From the NCBI GenBank assembly GCA_012719335.1, contig JAAYAO010000276.1, positions 1-16,236 on the forward strand: a stretch of 16,236 bases of DNA. The letters run 5' to 3'. This DNA comes from Propionibacterium sp. GTDB taxonomy: Bacteria > Actinomycetota > Actinomycetes > Propionibacteriales > Propionibacteriaceae. This document shows positions 6,933 to 15,077 of this stretch, piece after piece. The translations under genes were made by a program, and so were the position numbers. How positions within the stretch are numbered: position 1 is the stretch's first letter; every line of letters starts with the position of its first letter. Below the pieces are notes generated by a model. The model was not told where the DNA came from. It did no database searches and was given only the letters and a program-made list of their open reading frames with translations.

Positions 6933-7679
6933 GGGGGATCCTTCCTCGAGCTCGGTGACCCAGGTACCGGGCTTGTCACTGAACGAACTGCGCACGTGCA
7001 CCGGCACGAGCTCACGACGGGCGTACTCCACACACCGCAGATGGAGGATCTTGGCGCCGCAGGCGGCCATCTCCATCATTTCCTCGTAGCTGATCTTCGG
7101 CACCTGGCGGGCGCCGGGCACGATCCGCGGGTCGGCGGTGAACACCCCGTCCACATCGGAGTAGATCTCGCAGTAATCCGCCCCGCAGGCCGAGGCCAGC
7201 GCCACCGCGGTGGTGTCGGACGCGCCGCGGCCCAGGGTGGTGACGTCCTTGGTGGTCTGCGACACGCCCTGGAAACCGGCCACGATCACGATGTCGCCCT
7301 CGTCCAGGGCGCTCATCACCCGGCCGGGGGTGATGTCGATGATCCGGGCGTTGCCGTGGGTTTCGGTGGTGATCACGCCGGCCTGCGAACCGGTGTAGGA
7401 GCGGGCCTTCGCGCCGAGGTCGGCCAGGGCCATCGCCAACAGCGCCGCGCTCTGCCGTTCACCGGTGGTGAGCAGCATGTCGAGTTCGCGGGGTGCCGGC
7501 ATCGGGGATACTTGCAGAGCCAGGTCCATCAGCTCGTCGGTGGTGTCGCCCATGGCCGAGATCACCACGACCACATCGTTACCGGCCTGTTTGGTCGCCA
7601 CGATCCGTCGCGCGACCCGTTTGATGCTCTCGGCGTCGGCGACCGATGAGCCACCGTACTTCTGCACGACGCGTGCCAC
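6414..7679 (-). CDS. lysC: Aspartokinase (alpha subunit)
   Basis: This 421-residue enzyme phosphorylates L-aspartate, the first step toward Lys, Thr, Met and diaminopimelate. The kinase domain begins with KYGGSSVAD (7-15) and contains TTGER (71-75), VAGFQG and [11 protein letters not shown] (148-158). Two regulatory ACT domains follow (about 265-340 and 345-415, with VSVVGVGM and the [10 protein letters not shown] segment). The length equals that of the Corynebacterium and Mycobacterium enzymes, which are inhibited by Lys plus Thr. Ser301 lies in the QNVS segment that binds effector in that family. The start is GTG with GAAGGAGG five bases upstream. A likely -10 (TACAGT on the minus strand, 7709-7714) lies in the leader. 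The usual partner asd does not follow; the next features are a repeat and a convergent gene. Confidence 0.97.
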   Translation of the reverse strand: MARVVQKYGGSSVADAESIKRVARRIVATKQAGNDVVVVISAMGDTTDELMDLALQVSPMPAPRELDMLLTTGERQSAALLAMALADLGAKARSYTGSQAGVITTETHGNARIIDITPGRVMSALDEGDIVIVAGFQGVSQTTKDVTTLGRGASDTTAVALASACGADYCEIYSDVDGVFTADPRIVPGARQVPKISYEEMMEMAACGAKILHLRCVEYARRELVPVHVRSSFSDKPGTWVTELEEGSPMEQPLISGVAHDRGEAKITIVGVPDRVGVAADIFEVIAENEINVDMIVQNVSKIDTSRTDISFTLPTSDGRKAIQALTAIQDTAGFQELLYDDQIGKVSVVGVGMRSHPGVTAKFFKALADAGVNISMISTSEIRISVVVDAPEVDVAVRAAHTAFGLDAEGEAVVYAGTGR

Positions 7680-7708
7680 TGGGCCTCCTTCAGTCGTTGC
7701 CCGGCGTC

Positions 7709-7739
7709 ACTGTACTCCGTGCGGCGGGCCTCGGCCCAA
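7709..7739 (-). promoter_or_regulatory. Possible lysC promoter
   Basis: On the minus strand TTGGGC (7734-7739) and TACAGT (7709-7714) are separated by 19 bases, slightly long. Transcription would begin about 22 bases before the lysC ribosome site. The -10 is convincing, the -35 less so. It implies that lysC need not depend on the lipoprotein gene upstream of it. Confidence 0.4.
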
Positions 7740-7812
7740 TGCGAACAGCCGGTGGGCGTCCGCGCCTCGGCCCTCCCTGGGTCGGTTCAGCGGTGCAGTG
7801 CGCCCGCCCGGG

Positions 7813-9180
7813 TCAGCCTGCGTTGAGTACTTGGCCGGCCAGGTCGGCGATCCAGCTCTCCCCGGGTACCCCATCGGCCTGGTCGGCGGCGGTTTGCATC
7901 ACCAGCACCCGGGTCTCGTCGCCGCGTTCGATCCAGAACGACAGGCCGATCTCACCCACGCTGGATCCGCCCTTGAACCCGAGGTACTCCGCGTCGTCGA
8001 CCGGCACCCCGGGGTTCTCGCTCAGGATCTCGCGCACCGGCTCCCCGGCCGCGGTGCCGGCCCGCTCCTGCAGGTTGGCGTGGGCGCGGCACAGGTCGGT
8101 GGCCGAGGCGAACCAATCCAGCCCCTCGTCCCAGAACGGGGTGGCGAACAGTTCCTCGTTGAACTGCCGGTCCCAGGACGGCAGGCCTTCGACGATTTCG
8201 CGCTGGGCTGTGGTGACGGCCGGATCGGCTTCGGTCGGCGACCCGGTGGCAGTCGCCCACTGCTGACGCAGATCGGCGTCGGAGAGCGCGATCTGGAACA
8301 TCTCCCGGGTGGTCAGGAACGGCTTCATCAACTCGGGTTCGTGGTGCCCCATGGCGGCCACCTCGGCCTCGACGGCGTCGCGTCCGACATGGTGGATCAG
8401 CAGGTCGGTGGCGGTGTTGTCGCTGATCGAGATCATCAACCGGGCGGCCTCGGCCACCGTGACGGTGGTGCCGGCCTCCTCGTCCTGCAGGGTGCCGGAC
8501 GGCAGTGACTTGAGTTCCTCGGTGATGGTCAGCTCGTCGTCCCAGCCGATCGTGCCCTGCTCGACGCCGCTGACCACAGCACCCAGAACGTACAGCTTGA
8601 ACATCGAGCCGATCGGCAGCACGGTGTTCTCGTCGTGGACCTCGATCGGGGTGCAGGTGCCGTCGGCCCACAGGAAGGAACTGTGTTGCGCCCGGTCGGC
8701 GAGCGCCCGGCTCGCCTCGGCCGGATCGGTGACCTCGGGGGTTTCCTCGGCCGGGGTGAACAGCAGGCCGTCGATCAGGCCGGCTTCGTCCACCGAGATC
8801 TGCATGTCGAAGTCGCCCTGGTCCGAACCCAGACGCGCCTTGCCGCGGCGTCCCTCGTCCTGCCACTCGGTGAGGGTGAAGGGGCCCGCACCCCGCAGTT
8901 GGGTGAACACCGCCTCGGCCTGATCGGCCGGAACCTGCTCGAGGAAGACCGGGGCGAACCGCTGCTCGGCCTCCTCGGCGGTCGGCCCGGAATCCGCGGC
9001 CAGGGTGTTCAGCACCCAAGCGGCCGCTTCGCCGACCGGTGAATCGGGCAGCGCCACCGTCGGCGACGAACTCACCGTGGGCTCCGGGGCCGGATCGGGT
9101 GTCGGTGACTGGGCCGAACAGGCGGTCAGGGTCACCAGCGGGGCGATGATGAGAGGGGACAACGAGCGACGCAGGCGCAT
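7813..9180 (-). CDS. LpqF/ORF12-like lipoprotein with class A beta-lactamase fold
   Basis: A 455-residue exported serine hydrolase. Residues 1-21 form a lipoprotein signal (MRLRRS, hydrophobic core, lipobox LTAC with Cys21), followed by a Pro/Ser-rich linker (26-48). Residues about 50-145 fit the NTF2-like N-terminal domain of the Streptomyces clavuligerus ORF12 and mycobacterial LpqF family. The C-terminal domain carries the penicillin-recognising motifs SMFK (192-195, nucleophile Ser192), SDN (253-255) and KGGS (403-406, in place of KTG). A stretch around PFLTTREMF (287-295) sits where the class A omega loop would be; the deacylating Glu is not certain. Family members are not proven beta-lactamases, so esterase or envelope roles are possible. 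The ATG at 9180 is chosen for its signal peptide; ATG 9189 would add three residues, and neither has a clear ribosome site. Confidence 0.85.
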   Translation of the reverse strand: MRLRRSLSPLIIAPLVTLTACSAQSPTPDPAPEPTVSSSPTVALPDSPVGEAAAWVLNTLAADSGPTAEEAEQRFAPVFLEQVPADQAEAVFTQLRGAGPFTLTEWQDEGRRGKARLGSDQGDFDMQISVDEAGLIDGLLFTPAEETPEVTDPAEASRALADRAQHSSFLWADGTCTPIEVHDENTVLPIGSMFKLYVLGAVVSGVEQGTIGWDDELTITEELKSLPSGTLQDEEAGTTVTVAEAARLMISISDNTATDLLIHHVGRDAVEAEVAAMGHHEPELMKPFLTTREMFQIALSDADLRQQWATATGSPTEADPAVTTAQREIVEGLPSWDRQFNEELFATPFWDEGLDWFASATDLCRAHANLQERAGTAAGEPVREILSENPGVPVDDAEYLGFKGGSSVGEIGLSFWIERGDETRVLVMQTAADQADGVPGESWIADLAGQVLNAG

Positions 9181-9214
9181 GGCGCCCATTCTTACATCGG
9201 GGAGGCAAACCGCC

Positions 9215-9964
9215 GTGACAGGACGATTCGCAGGGCAGGTGGCGGTGGTCACCGGAGCCGCCTCGGGTATCGGGGCGGCCACCGTCCGGGGACTGCTGGC
9301 CGAGGGAGCACTGGTGGTCGGTGGCGACCTGCAACCCGACGAAGCCCGCGACGGCTACACCCCGGTGCGGTGCGATGTGACCGTCGAAGCCGAGGTGGAG
9401 AAGTTGGTGCGCACCGCGGTCGAGGCCCACGGCCGGTTGGACCTGGCCTTCAACGTGGCCGGTGCCGCCCGCTCGGCCCCGATCGTCGACCAGACCGAGG
9501 AGGACTGGGATTTCACTGTCGACCTGGTGCTGAAGGGGGTCTTCCTGTCGATCAAGCACCAGGCCCGGGCCATGACCGAGGGTGGGGCGATCGTGAACGT
9601 GTCGTCCCTGAACGCCCACGTGCCGATGCACTTCGGGTCGGCCTACGCCTCGGGCAAAGCCGGGGCCGAGATGCTCACCAAGAACGCGGCTCTCGAGCTG
9701 GGTCCGCGCGGGATCCGGGTGAACGCGGTGCTGCCCGGCCTGGTCGACACCCCGCTGACCGCCGGGCTGACCGCCAGCGAGGTGTTGGCCGATGATTTCC
9801 TGGACGCGATCGTGCTGGGCCGGCCCGGCCGTCCGGACGAGATTGCCGCGGCCATGCTGTTTCTGGCCGGCCCCGAAGCCTCCTACATCACCGGCACCTC
9901 CCTGGTGGTCGACGGTGGCTGGGAGATCACCGGTTACCCGGATCTGCGCAAACTGCGCCGCTGA
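9215..9964 (+). CDS. SDR family oxidoreductase
   Basis: A 249-residue classical short-chain dehydrogenase/reductase. The dinucleotide loop is TGAASGIG (13-20). Asp38 at the end of strand beta2 (VGGDLQ) suggests NAD(H) rather than NADP(H). The structural motif NVAG is at 80-83. The catalytic residues are Ser131 (NVSSLN), Tyr144 and Lys148 (YASGK). The C-terminal part has PGLVDTP (174-180) and the usual ending ITGTSLVVDGGW (225-236). The substrate is unknown. The start is GTG at 9215 with GGGGAGG about nine bases upstream; the frame stays open further left but there it overlaps the divergent lipoprotein gene. Only 34 bases separate the two divergent starts. Confidence 0.93.
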   Translation: MTGRFAGQVAVVTGAASGIGAATVRGLLAEGALVVGGDLQPDEARDGYTPVRCDVTVEAEVEKLVRTAVEAHGRLDLAFNVAGAARSAPIVDQTEEDWDFTVDLVLKGVFLSIKHQARAMTEGGAIVNVSSLNAHVPMHFGSAYASGKAGAEMLTKNAALELGPRGIRVNAVLPGLVDTPLTAGLTASEVLADDFLDAIVLGRPGRPDEIAAAMLFLAGPEASYITGTSLVVDGGWEITGYPDLRKLRR

Positions 9965-10008
9965 CACCGGTTTCACCGGCCCGGGAGCGGGCTCGATCGG
10001 CCTCATGG

Positions 10009-10100
10009 GCAACCACCGTGACCCGAACCGCAAGCATGGGGCGAGCGACGGCCAATATGGCTTCGGCGCGCCCCATGCTTGCGGCTTCGGTCACCGTTGC
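10009..10100. repeat. Long imperfect palindrome (92 bp)
   Basis: The left arm (10009-10043) and right arm (10069-10100) are near-perfect reverse complements. The uninterrupted core is CCGCAAGCATGGGGCG, 16 bp (10028-10043), and the flanks pair with a few single-base bulges out to GCAAC/GTTGC. A smaller GCCA/TGGC pair sits in the loop. It lies between the SDR gene and the membrane protein gene. No T-tract follows on either side, so it is not a standard intrinsic terminator. It is unrelated to the GGTTGAGC repeat family. Confidence 0.8.
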
Positions 10101-10213
10101 TCGTCATCCCGGGGTTGTACGCCGGCTGCAACCGGGGCGGCAGCCCGATTGCGCCGGATTCGACCCCCTGGACGGACGACCCGGAGGGGTTCGGGCCCGT
10201 AGCGTTTCGGGCC

Positions 10214-10894
10214 ATGGACACCTGGAGCCAACCCACCCGCCTGGCGGCGGTGGCCGGGGCGGCGACGCTGCTCGGCGTGCTGTCGCTGCTGAGCAACATC
10301 ACCACCTGGGAGCAGTTGACCGGGCAGGCGAACTCGGTGCTCACCGTGCGGTTCTTCCTCAGCGAGTTGGCGAACTCGGGCACCGCGTGGGCCGGGTTGA
10401 TGGTGCTGGCCGGATGGCTGGTGCACACCGGGTGGCAGGCGGCGGTGGCCGGGGTGCTGGCCGGTGAGCTCGCTCTGGTTGTGCACTACGGGCTGGCCGA
10501 GCTGATCGGCCCGCTGCTGGATCTGCCACCGGCCGGCTTCGCCACCAACGAGTACTGGTTCGTCGTCGCCGCGGTGTTCGGGGCGCCACTGGGGCTGGCC
10601 GGGGCACTGGCCCACCGGCCCGGAGCGGTCGGCCGACTGGCCGGGCTGGTCGTGCCGCTCGGTGCGGTGATCGAACCCTTCTTCCGCGGCTCCTTCCGAC
10701 TGCCCGACCTGCTGCCCTGGCCGACCCGGATGGCGGCCTTCCTCAGCGGTGTGGTGCTGATCGCCTTCGGGGTGGTGCTGGCGGTGAAGGTGCTGGGGTT
10801 GTGTTCACGTACGACGGAACCGAGCGGGGGCGGAGCCGCCTCGGGGAAGCCGAAGGACACCACGCCGACCGAGGGCGAGGCCGCCGGTCGTTGA
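10214..10894 (+). CDS. Small multi-pass membrane protein, function unknown
   Basis: A 226-residue integral membrane protein with about five or six hydrophobic spans: near 8-22, 43-61, 64-85, 103-124, 133-150 and 172-193. Two ungapped features stand out: LANSGTAWAGLMVLAGWL in the second span and NEYWFVVAAVFGAPLGLAGALAH further on. These recall the actinobacterial DUF6518 type, but I cannot confirm that. The C-terminal 30 residues are polar and Gly/Thr/Glu-rich, probably a cytoplasmic tail. The ATG at 10214 begins MDTWSQPTRLAAV. It has no close ribosome site, and a TAGCGT hexamer at 10200-10205 would place the transcript start almost on the ATG, so it may be leaderless. The frame is open further upstream, but that part runs through the palindrome and does not look coding. 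Confidence 0.7.
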   Translation: MDTWSQPTRLAAVAGAATLLGVLSLLSNITTWEQLTGQANSVLTVRFFLSELANSGTAWAGLMVLAGWLVHTGWQAAVAGVLAGELALVVHYGLAELIGPLLDLPPAGFATNEYWFVVAAVFGAPLGLAGALAHRPGAVGRLAGLVVPLGAVIEPFFRGSFRLPDLLPWPTRMAAFLSGVVLIAFGVVLAVKVLGLCSRTTEPSGGGAASGKPKDTTPTEGEAAGR

Positions 10895-10961
10895 GAGCGC
10901 GGCGCGCCTTGCCGAGGTGACGGCGCGGTGGGTCGGGTGCCTGATGGAGTGGTCGCCCGGC

Positions 10962-12146
10962 TCAGGGCTGCAGCACGACCTTGAGGCAACCGTCCTCCTT
11001 GCGTTGGAACATCCGGTAGGCGTCGGGTGCCTCGCTCAGCGGCACCCGGTGGGTGGCCAGTGATTCCAGGCCGAGCACATCCCCGGGTTGCCGGGCCAGG
11101 TCGAGTAGTTCGTCGGTCCATTGCCGGACGTGGCATTGGCCCATCCGCATCGTGATGCCCTTGTCGAACATGTCCATCATCGGCATCGGGTCGATCGCCC
11201 CACCGTAGACCCCCGACAACGACACCGTGCCCCCGCGGCGGACGGCATCGATGGCGGTGTGCACGGCGGCGAGACGGTCGATGCCGGCATGCTCGATGGC
11301 GGCTCGGGCAGCGGGTTTCGGCAGCCGGATGGCGCTCGAGATCACCTTCGCGGACACGGGGTTGCCGTGCGCTTCCATGCCCACCGCATCGACCACCCCG
11401 TCCGGGCCCCGGCCCTCGGTCAGTTCCCGCAGGGTTTGGGCGACGTCTCCGACCTCGCGCAGATCGATCACTTCCGCACCCCACTGCCGGGCCTCCTCGA
11501 GCCGCTCGTCGACCAGGTCGACCGCGAGTACCCGCGTGATGCCCCGGTGTTGGGCGGCGCGCACCGCGAGCTGCCCAACCGGCCCCAGGCCGAGAACTGC
11601 CAGCGTGTCACCCTCCCCGACGTCGGCCCAGGCGACGCCCTGCCAGGCGGTTGGCAGGATGTCACTCAGGTACAGGAAACGCTCATCGGGCAGATCGTCG
11701 GGGAGTTTGACCGGGCCGAAGTCGGCGTGCGGAACCCGCACCCGCTCGGCCTGACCGCCCGGTACCGACCCGTACAGCGAGGTGTACCCGAACAAACTCG
11801 CGCCCGAGCCCTGCTCCCGCACCTGGGTTGTCTCGCACTGGGCGAACAGGCCGCGATCGCACATCCAGCAGCGCCCGCACGAGATGGTGAACGGCACCAC
11901 CACCCGGTCGCCCACCGTCAGGTTCTGCACGTCCGGGCCGACCTCCTCGACCACGCCCATGAACTCGTGGCCGAGCACGTCCCCGACCTCGAGATAGGGA
12001 GCCAGGACTCCGTACAGGTGCAGATCCGAGCCGCAGATCGCCGTGGAGGTGACCCGGACGATCGCGTCGGTGGGGTCGACCAGCACCGGATCGGGAACCT
12101 CGGTGACGCGGACGTCTTCGATGCCATGCCAAGTGAGTGCGCGCAT
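10962..12146 (-). CDS. Zinc-dependent alcohol dehydrogenase (MDR family)
   Basis: A 394-residue medium-chain dehydrogenase with both zinc sites. The catalytic zinc ligands are Cys38 (ICGSDLH), His60 with Glu61 (GHEFMG) and probably Asp162 (SDILPTA). The structural zinc is held by Cys90, Cys93, Cys96 and Cys104 (SCGRCWMCDRGLFAQC). The cofactor loop is GLGPVG (186-191), and Asp210 at the end of the next strand favours NAD(H). The inserted segment, the SDILPTAW motif and the length place it in the formaldehyde-dehydrogenase-like/threonine-dehydrogenase branch rather than among simple ethanol dehydrogenases. The substrate is not known. The ATG at 12146 is preceded by TACGGT five bases away, a -10 that would give a leaderless message. 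It lies downstream of the sulfatase gene on the same strand (123-base gap) and converges with the membrane protein gene. Confidence 0.93.
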   Translation of the reverse strand: MRALTWHGIEDVRVTEVPDPVLVDPTDAIVRVTSTAICGSDLHLYGVLAPYLEVGDVLGHEFMGVVEEVGPDVQNLTVGDRVVVPFTISCGRCWMCDRGLFAQCETTQVREQGSGASLFGYTSLYGSVPGGQAERVRVPHADFGPVKLPDDLPDERFLYLSDILPTAWQGVAWADVGEGDTLAVLGLGPVGQLAVRAAQHRGITRVLAVDLVDERLEEARQWGAEVIDLREVGDVAQTLRELTEGRGPDGVVDAVGMEAHGNPVSAKVISSAIRLPKPAARAAIEHAGIDRLAAVHTAIDAVRRGGTVSLSGVYGGAIDPMPMMDMFDKGITMRMGQCHVRQWTDELLDLARQPGDVLGLESLATHRVPLSEAPDAYRMFQRKEDGCLKVVLQP

Positions 12147-12269
12147 ACTCCACCGTACGCAGCCCGCCGACCTGCCGACCCCACCCCTTCGGGCCCAAGG
12201 AGGCGTGCCGATGATCAGTCGATGGGTCGCGGGACGGGTGACGATCCCGGCGCGGGACGGGACTGCCGA

Positions 12270-14621
12270 TCAGGTGCGGGAGACGAGAATCTCGGCCACC
12301 TCGGTCGGGTCGGGGTTGAGCGCGTCATCCCCGAGCACCAACTCGACCCGGTCGAGCCGGCCGGTGAACCGGTTGGCCCGCGGATGGTCGGGGTAGTCGT
12401 CGGTCACCGGTGACTGCCGGTCACAACCCACGTCCAGGGTCTCGTCGACGCTGAACATCCACCCGACGGTGCGCGCCAGCCGTCCGGAGGCGACCACCGC
12501 GTCGTCCACCAGCAATTCCACCTCACCGCCCTTGCCCACACCGCCACCGTCGTAGCCGAACCGCACCGTGGCGGTGTGCGTACCGGCGCCCAGCGGTTCG
12601 CCGGCCCGGAAGTGGGTCCGTTGGCCGCAATGGTTGTAGCAGTAGACGACCCGGCCCTCGTGCAGGTACAGCGACCAGCCCGCGAACCGGCCGCCCTGGG
12701 CGATCAGCACCCCCTCGGCACCGGATTCGGGCACCGCGAAGTGGGCGGTCATGGTGAAGCTGGTGTTCTTCACGTTCGGCGCGGCACCCTCGCGGATGCC
12801 CCGCATCGCCGGACGCAGGGTGATGCTGCGGCGCTGCCCCATCAGATCCGGACGCGGGGCGGTGTCGGCGTTGAACCGTTCGTGCATCCGGTCGTCCAGC
12901 GGCAGGGCATTGTGTTTGGCGGCCTCCACCAGAAAGGCCTCCTTCATCTTCGCGACCCGTTCGGGGTGTTGATCGGCGACGTTCTTGGCCTGTGTCCAGT
13001 CGGAGGTGGTGTCGTACAGCTCCCAGACATCCTCGCTCAGCGGCGGCAGCGGACGGCGCGCGTCCGGGCCCCACGGCAGGTGCTGGTGGCGGGTCACGCA
13101 GGTCCAGCCGTCCTGGTGGATGCCGCGGCTGCCCATCACCTCGAAGTACTGGGTGGTGTGCTGATCGGGGGCCGCGGCGTCGTTGAAGGTGTAGGCCAGC
13201 GAGGTGCCTTCGATCGGCGCCTGTTCGGTGCCGTGCACGACCTTGGGTTGCGGGATGCCGGCGGCCTCCAGGATCGTCGGGGCGATGTCGATCACGTGGT
13301 GCCACTGATGCCGCAGTTCGTCACCGACGGTCTCGATGCCGGCCGGCCAGCGCACGATCATCCCGTTGCGGGTGCCGCCGTAGTGCGAGGCGTACTTCTT
13401 CGACTGCTGGTACGGGGTGTTCATCGCCAGCGCCCACCCGATCGGGTAGTTCGAGAAGGTGTTCGGCCCGCCCGCCTCGTCCAGCCGATCGGCGATCTCG
13501 TCCAGGCTCATCGGCACCCGGTTCAGGCTGGCCATGTTGTTGTGGGTGCCGAACCGGCCGCCCTCGGCCGCCGCACCGTTGTCACCGAGCAGGTAGAACA
13601 CCAGGGTGTTGTCGAGCTGGCCGAGGTCGGCGATGGTGTTCAGCAACCGGTCGACCTGGACGTCCATGTGCTCGGCCATCTCGGCGTAGAGCTCCATCAT
13701 CCGCTGCGACACCAGCCGCTCGGTGTCCGATAGCGACTCCCAGTCGGGCACGTGCTCGTCGAACTCGGTCAGCTCCGCGTCCGCCGGGATCACCCCGAGC
13801 TCCTTCTGGCGGGCGAAGATGCGCTCGCGCTCCTCGGCCCAACCGTGGTTGAACTCGTCGCGGTACCGGCCGCGCCATTCCTCGGGCACCTGCAGCGGAT
13901 CGTGGCAGGCGCCGAAACTCAGATAGGTGAACCACGGACGGTCCGGCTCCAGTGCCGAGACCGACTGGATCCAGCCGGTGGCCTGGTCGACCAGGTCCTC
14001 CGACAGGTGGTACCCCTCCTCGGGAGTGCGCGGCGCGTCGATCGGGGTGAACCCGTCGATCAGGGCCGGATAGAACTGGTTGGTTTCGGCCCCGATGAAG
14101 CCGTAGAACCGGTCGAAACCCTCGTTCAGCGGCCACCGGTCGAAGGGGCCGGTCTCGCCGAGCTCCCACAGCGGGGTCTGGTGCATCTTGCCGAAGGCGC
14201 CGGTCAGGTAGCCGTTCTCGGACAGGATCTGCGGCAGCATCGCCATGTTGTCGGGGCGAATCCCGTCCAGGCCGGGGGACGAGGTGCCCAGCTCGGGCAC
14301 GATACCCATCCCGGTGCTGTGGTGGTTGCGTCCGGTCAGCAACGACATCCGGGTCGGGGCACAGATGGCGGTGGTGTGGAACCGGGTGTACCGCAGCCCG
14401 TCGGCGGCCAGCCGGTCGGCGGCCGGCATCCGGCACGGCCCGCCGTACGCCGAGGAGGCGCCGAAACCCATGTCGTCCACCAGGATCACCAGCACATTGG
14501 GTGCGCCCTCGGGTGGCAGCGGCCGGGTGGGCAGCGGGTGCGGTTGCTGGTCGCGGATGTCCACCGCCGGCGAGGTGGCCGGGCGGCGCTTGGGGTTCAA
14601 CGGCAGGATGGTGCGATCCAT
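12270..14621 (-). CDS. Type I arylsulfatase (AtsA/AtsD-like)
   Basis: A 783-residue alkaline-phosphatase-fold sulfatase, close in size to mycobacterial AtsA and AtsD. The formylglycine signature is CAPTR (87-91, Cys87) followed by GRNHH (97-101). Metal ligands are Asp49-Asp50 (VDDMG) and Asp347-Asn348 (GDNGA). Lys145 and His147 (GKMHQ) and His240 (ACHDP) fit the sulfate-binding set. The segment GTRNGMIVRWPAG (416-428) is typical. Residues from about 590 on form a C-terminal beta-rich extension. There is no signal peptide, so the enzyme appears cytoplasmic. It would need a formylglycine-generating enzyme or anSME, and none is encoded in this window. The start ATG 14621 has AAGGAG eight bases upstream. 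The substrate (aryl or alkyl sulfate) is unknown. Confidence 0.94.
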   Translation of the reverse strand: MDRTILPLNPKRRPATSPAVDIRDQQPHPLPTRPLPPEGAPNVLVILVDDMGFGASSAYGGPCRMPAADRLAADGLRYTRFHTTAICAPTRMSLLTGRNHHSTGMGIVPELGTSSPGLDGIRPDNMAMLPQILSENGYLTGAFGKMHQTPLWELGETGPFDRWPLNEGFDRFYGFIGAETNQFYPALIDGFTPIDAPRTPEEGYHLSEDLVDQATGWIQSVSALEPDRPWFTYLSFGACHDPLQVPEEWRGRYRDEFNHGWAEERERIFARQKELGVIPADAELTEFDEHVPDWESLSDTERLVSQRMMELYAEMAEHMDVQVDRLLNTIADLGQLDNTLVFYLLGDNGAAAEGGRFGTHNNMASLNRVPMSLDEIADRLDEAGGPNTFSNYPIGWALAMNTPYQQSKKYASHYGGTRNGMIVRWPAGIETVGDELRHQWHHVIDIAPTILEAAGIPQPKVVHGTEQAPIEGTSLAYTFNDAAAPDQHTTQYFEVMGSRGIHQDGWTCVTRHQHLPWGPDARRPLPPLSEDVWELYDTTSDWTQAKNVADQHPERVAKMKEAFLVEAAKHNALPLDDRMHERFNADTAPRPDLMGQRRSITLRPAMRGIREGAAPNVKNTSFTMTAHFAVPESGAEGVLIAQGGRFAGWSLYLHEGRVVYCYNHCGQRTHFRAGEPLGAGTHTATVRFGYDGGGVGKGGEVELLVDDAVVASGRLARTVGWMFSVDETLDVGCDRQSPVTDDYPDHPRANRFTGRLDRVELVLGDDALNPDPTEVAEILVSRT

Positions 14622-14688
14622 CGGGGACTCCTTCGGCGAGCGAACGGGAAAACCCTAACCAGCGATTTCAGGTGGAGTCCTTAAATCT

Positions 14689-14701
14689 CCCACTGGGTGG
14701 G
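14689..14701. promoter_or_regulatory. Small inverted repeat upstream of the sulfatase gene
   Basis: CCCAC (14689-14693) and GTGGG (14697-14701) flank TGG. The site lies 68 bases before the sulfatase start and about 100 bases before tRNA-Pro, so it could be an operator for either. No regulator gene adjoins it; the site may be fortuitous. Confidence 0.25.
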
Positions 14702-14802
14702 TCAGCACCGCTCGGAGCGCCCGGTGAACACCTCCGGGAGCAACCGATGTGCGGAACCGGCAAGTTGGTACTACACTGGCCCGGTGCTCGAAATGGGCAC
14801 TG

Positions 14803-14877
<75 letters not shown>

Positions 14878-14986
14878 GCAGGCCGAGTGGAGACGAGCTC
14901 GCTCGTTCCCCCGAGGCCCAGGAAGGGGTTTGAGTCTCCCCGCGAGACGCCCCGACGCATGTGATGTCTCACGACATCGGAATAGT

Positions 14987-15024
14987 CCGGATCTGCATCG
15001 CGCAGGTTCGGGCTTTTTTGTTTT
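14987..15024 (+). terminator. Intrinsic terminator after tRNA-Pro
   Basis: A 10-bp stem, CCGGATCTGC (14987-14996) with GCAGGTTCGG (15002-15011) including two G-U pairs, has loop ATCGC. It is followed by GC and six T, then G and four T. An outer pair CATCGGAA (14975-14982)/TTCCGATG (15023-15030) could extend it. It ends the tRNA transcript and insulates the toxin-antitoxin promoter. Confidence 0.8.
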
Positions 15025-15051
15025 CCGATGCGGCGGGACTTCTCGAGGTGG

Positions 15052-15070
15052 GTAGCACAAGTGCTACGCT
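15052..15070 (+). promoter_or_regulatory. Toxin-antitoxin operator palindrome overlapping a -10
   Basis: GTAGCAC (15052-15058) and GTGCTAC (15061-15067) form a perfect 7-bp-arm palindrome with AA between. It overlaps the hexamer TACGCT (15065-15070), which lies 7 bases before the antitoxin ATG. This is the expected layout for autorepression by an antitoxin or antitoxin-toxin complex, with a leaderless or nearly leaderless message. Confidence 0.7.
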
Positions 15071-15077
15071 TGGGGGT

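Noticed and set aside
6474..7649. 391-codon + strand frame opposite lysC
   Set aside because: Shadow of lysC: rich in His, Gly, Asp and Val with no domain signature, while lysC on the other strand is unmistakable.
7952..10033. 693-codon minus-strand open frame across the lipoprotein, its divergent gap and the SDR gene
   Set aside because: It runs out of frame through one real gene and antisense to another, and its translation is low-complexity Arg/Gly/Pro.
12211..12396. Possible 61-residue + strand ORF after AAGGAGG (12199-12205)
   Set aside because: The ribosome-site match is good, but the frame runs antisense into the sulfatase C-terminus and the peptide looks like a shadow translation.
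14918..14959. Degenerate second tRNA after tRNA-Pro
   Set aside because: GGTTTGAGTC resembles a T-loop and the CCCCGACGCA repeat resembles a tRNA end, but no acceptor, D or anticodon arms can be formed.
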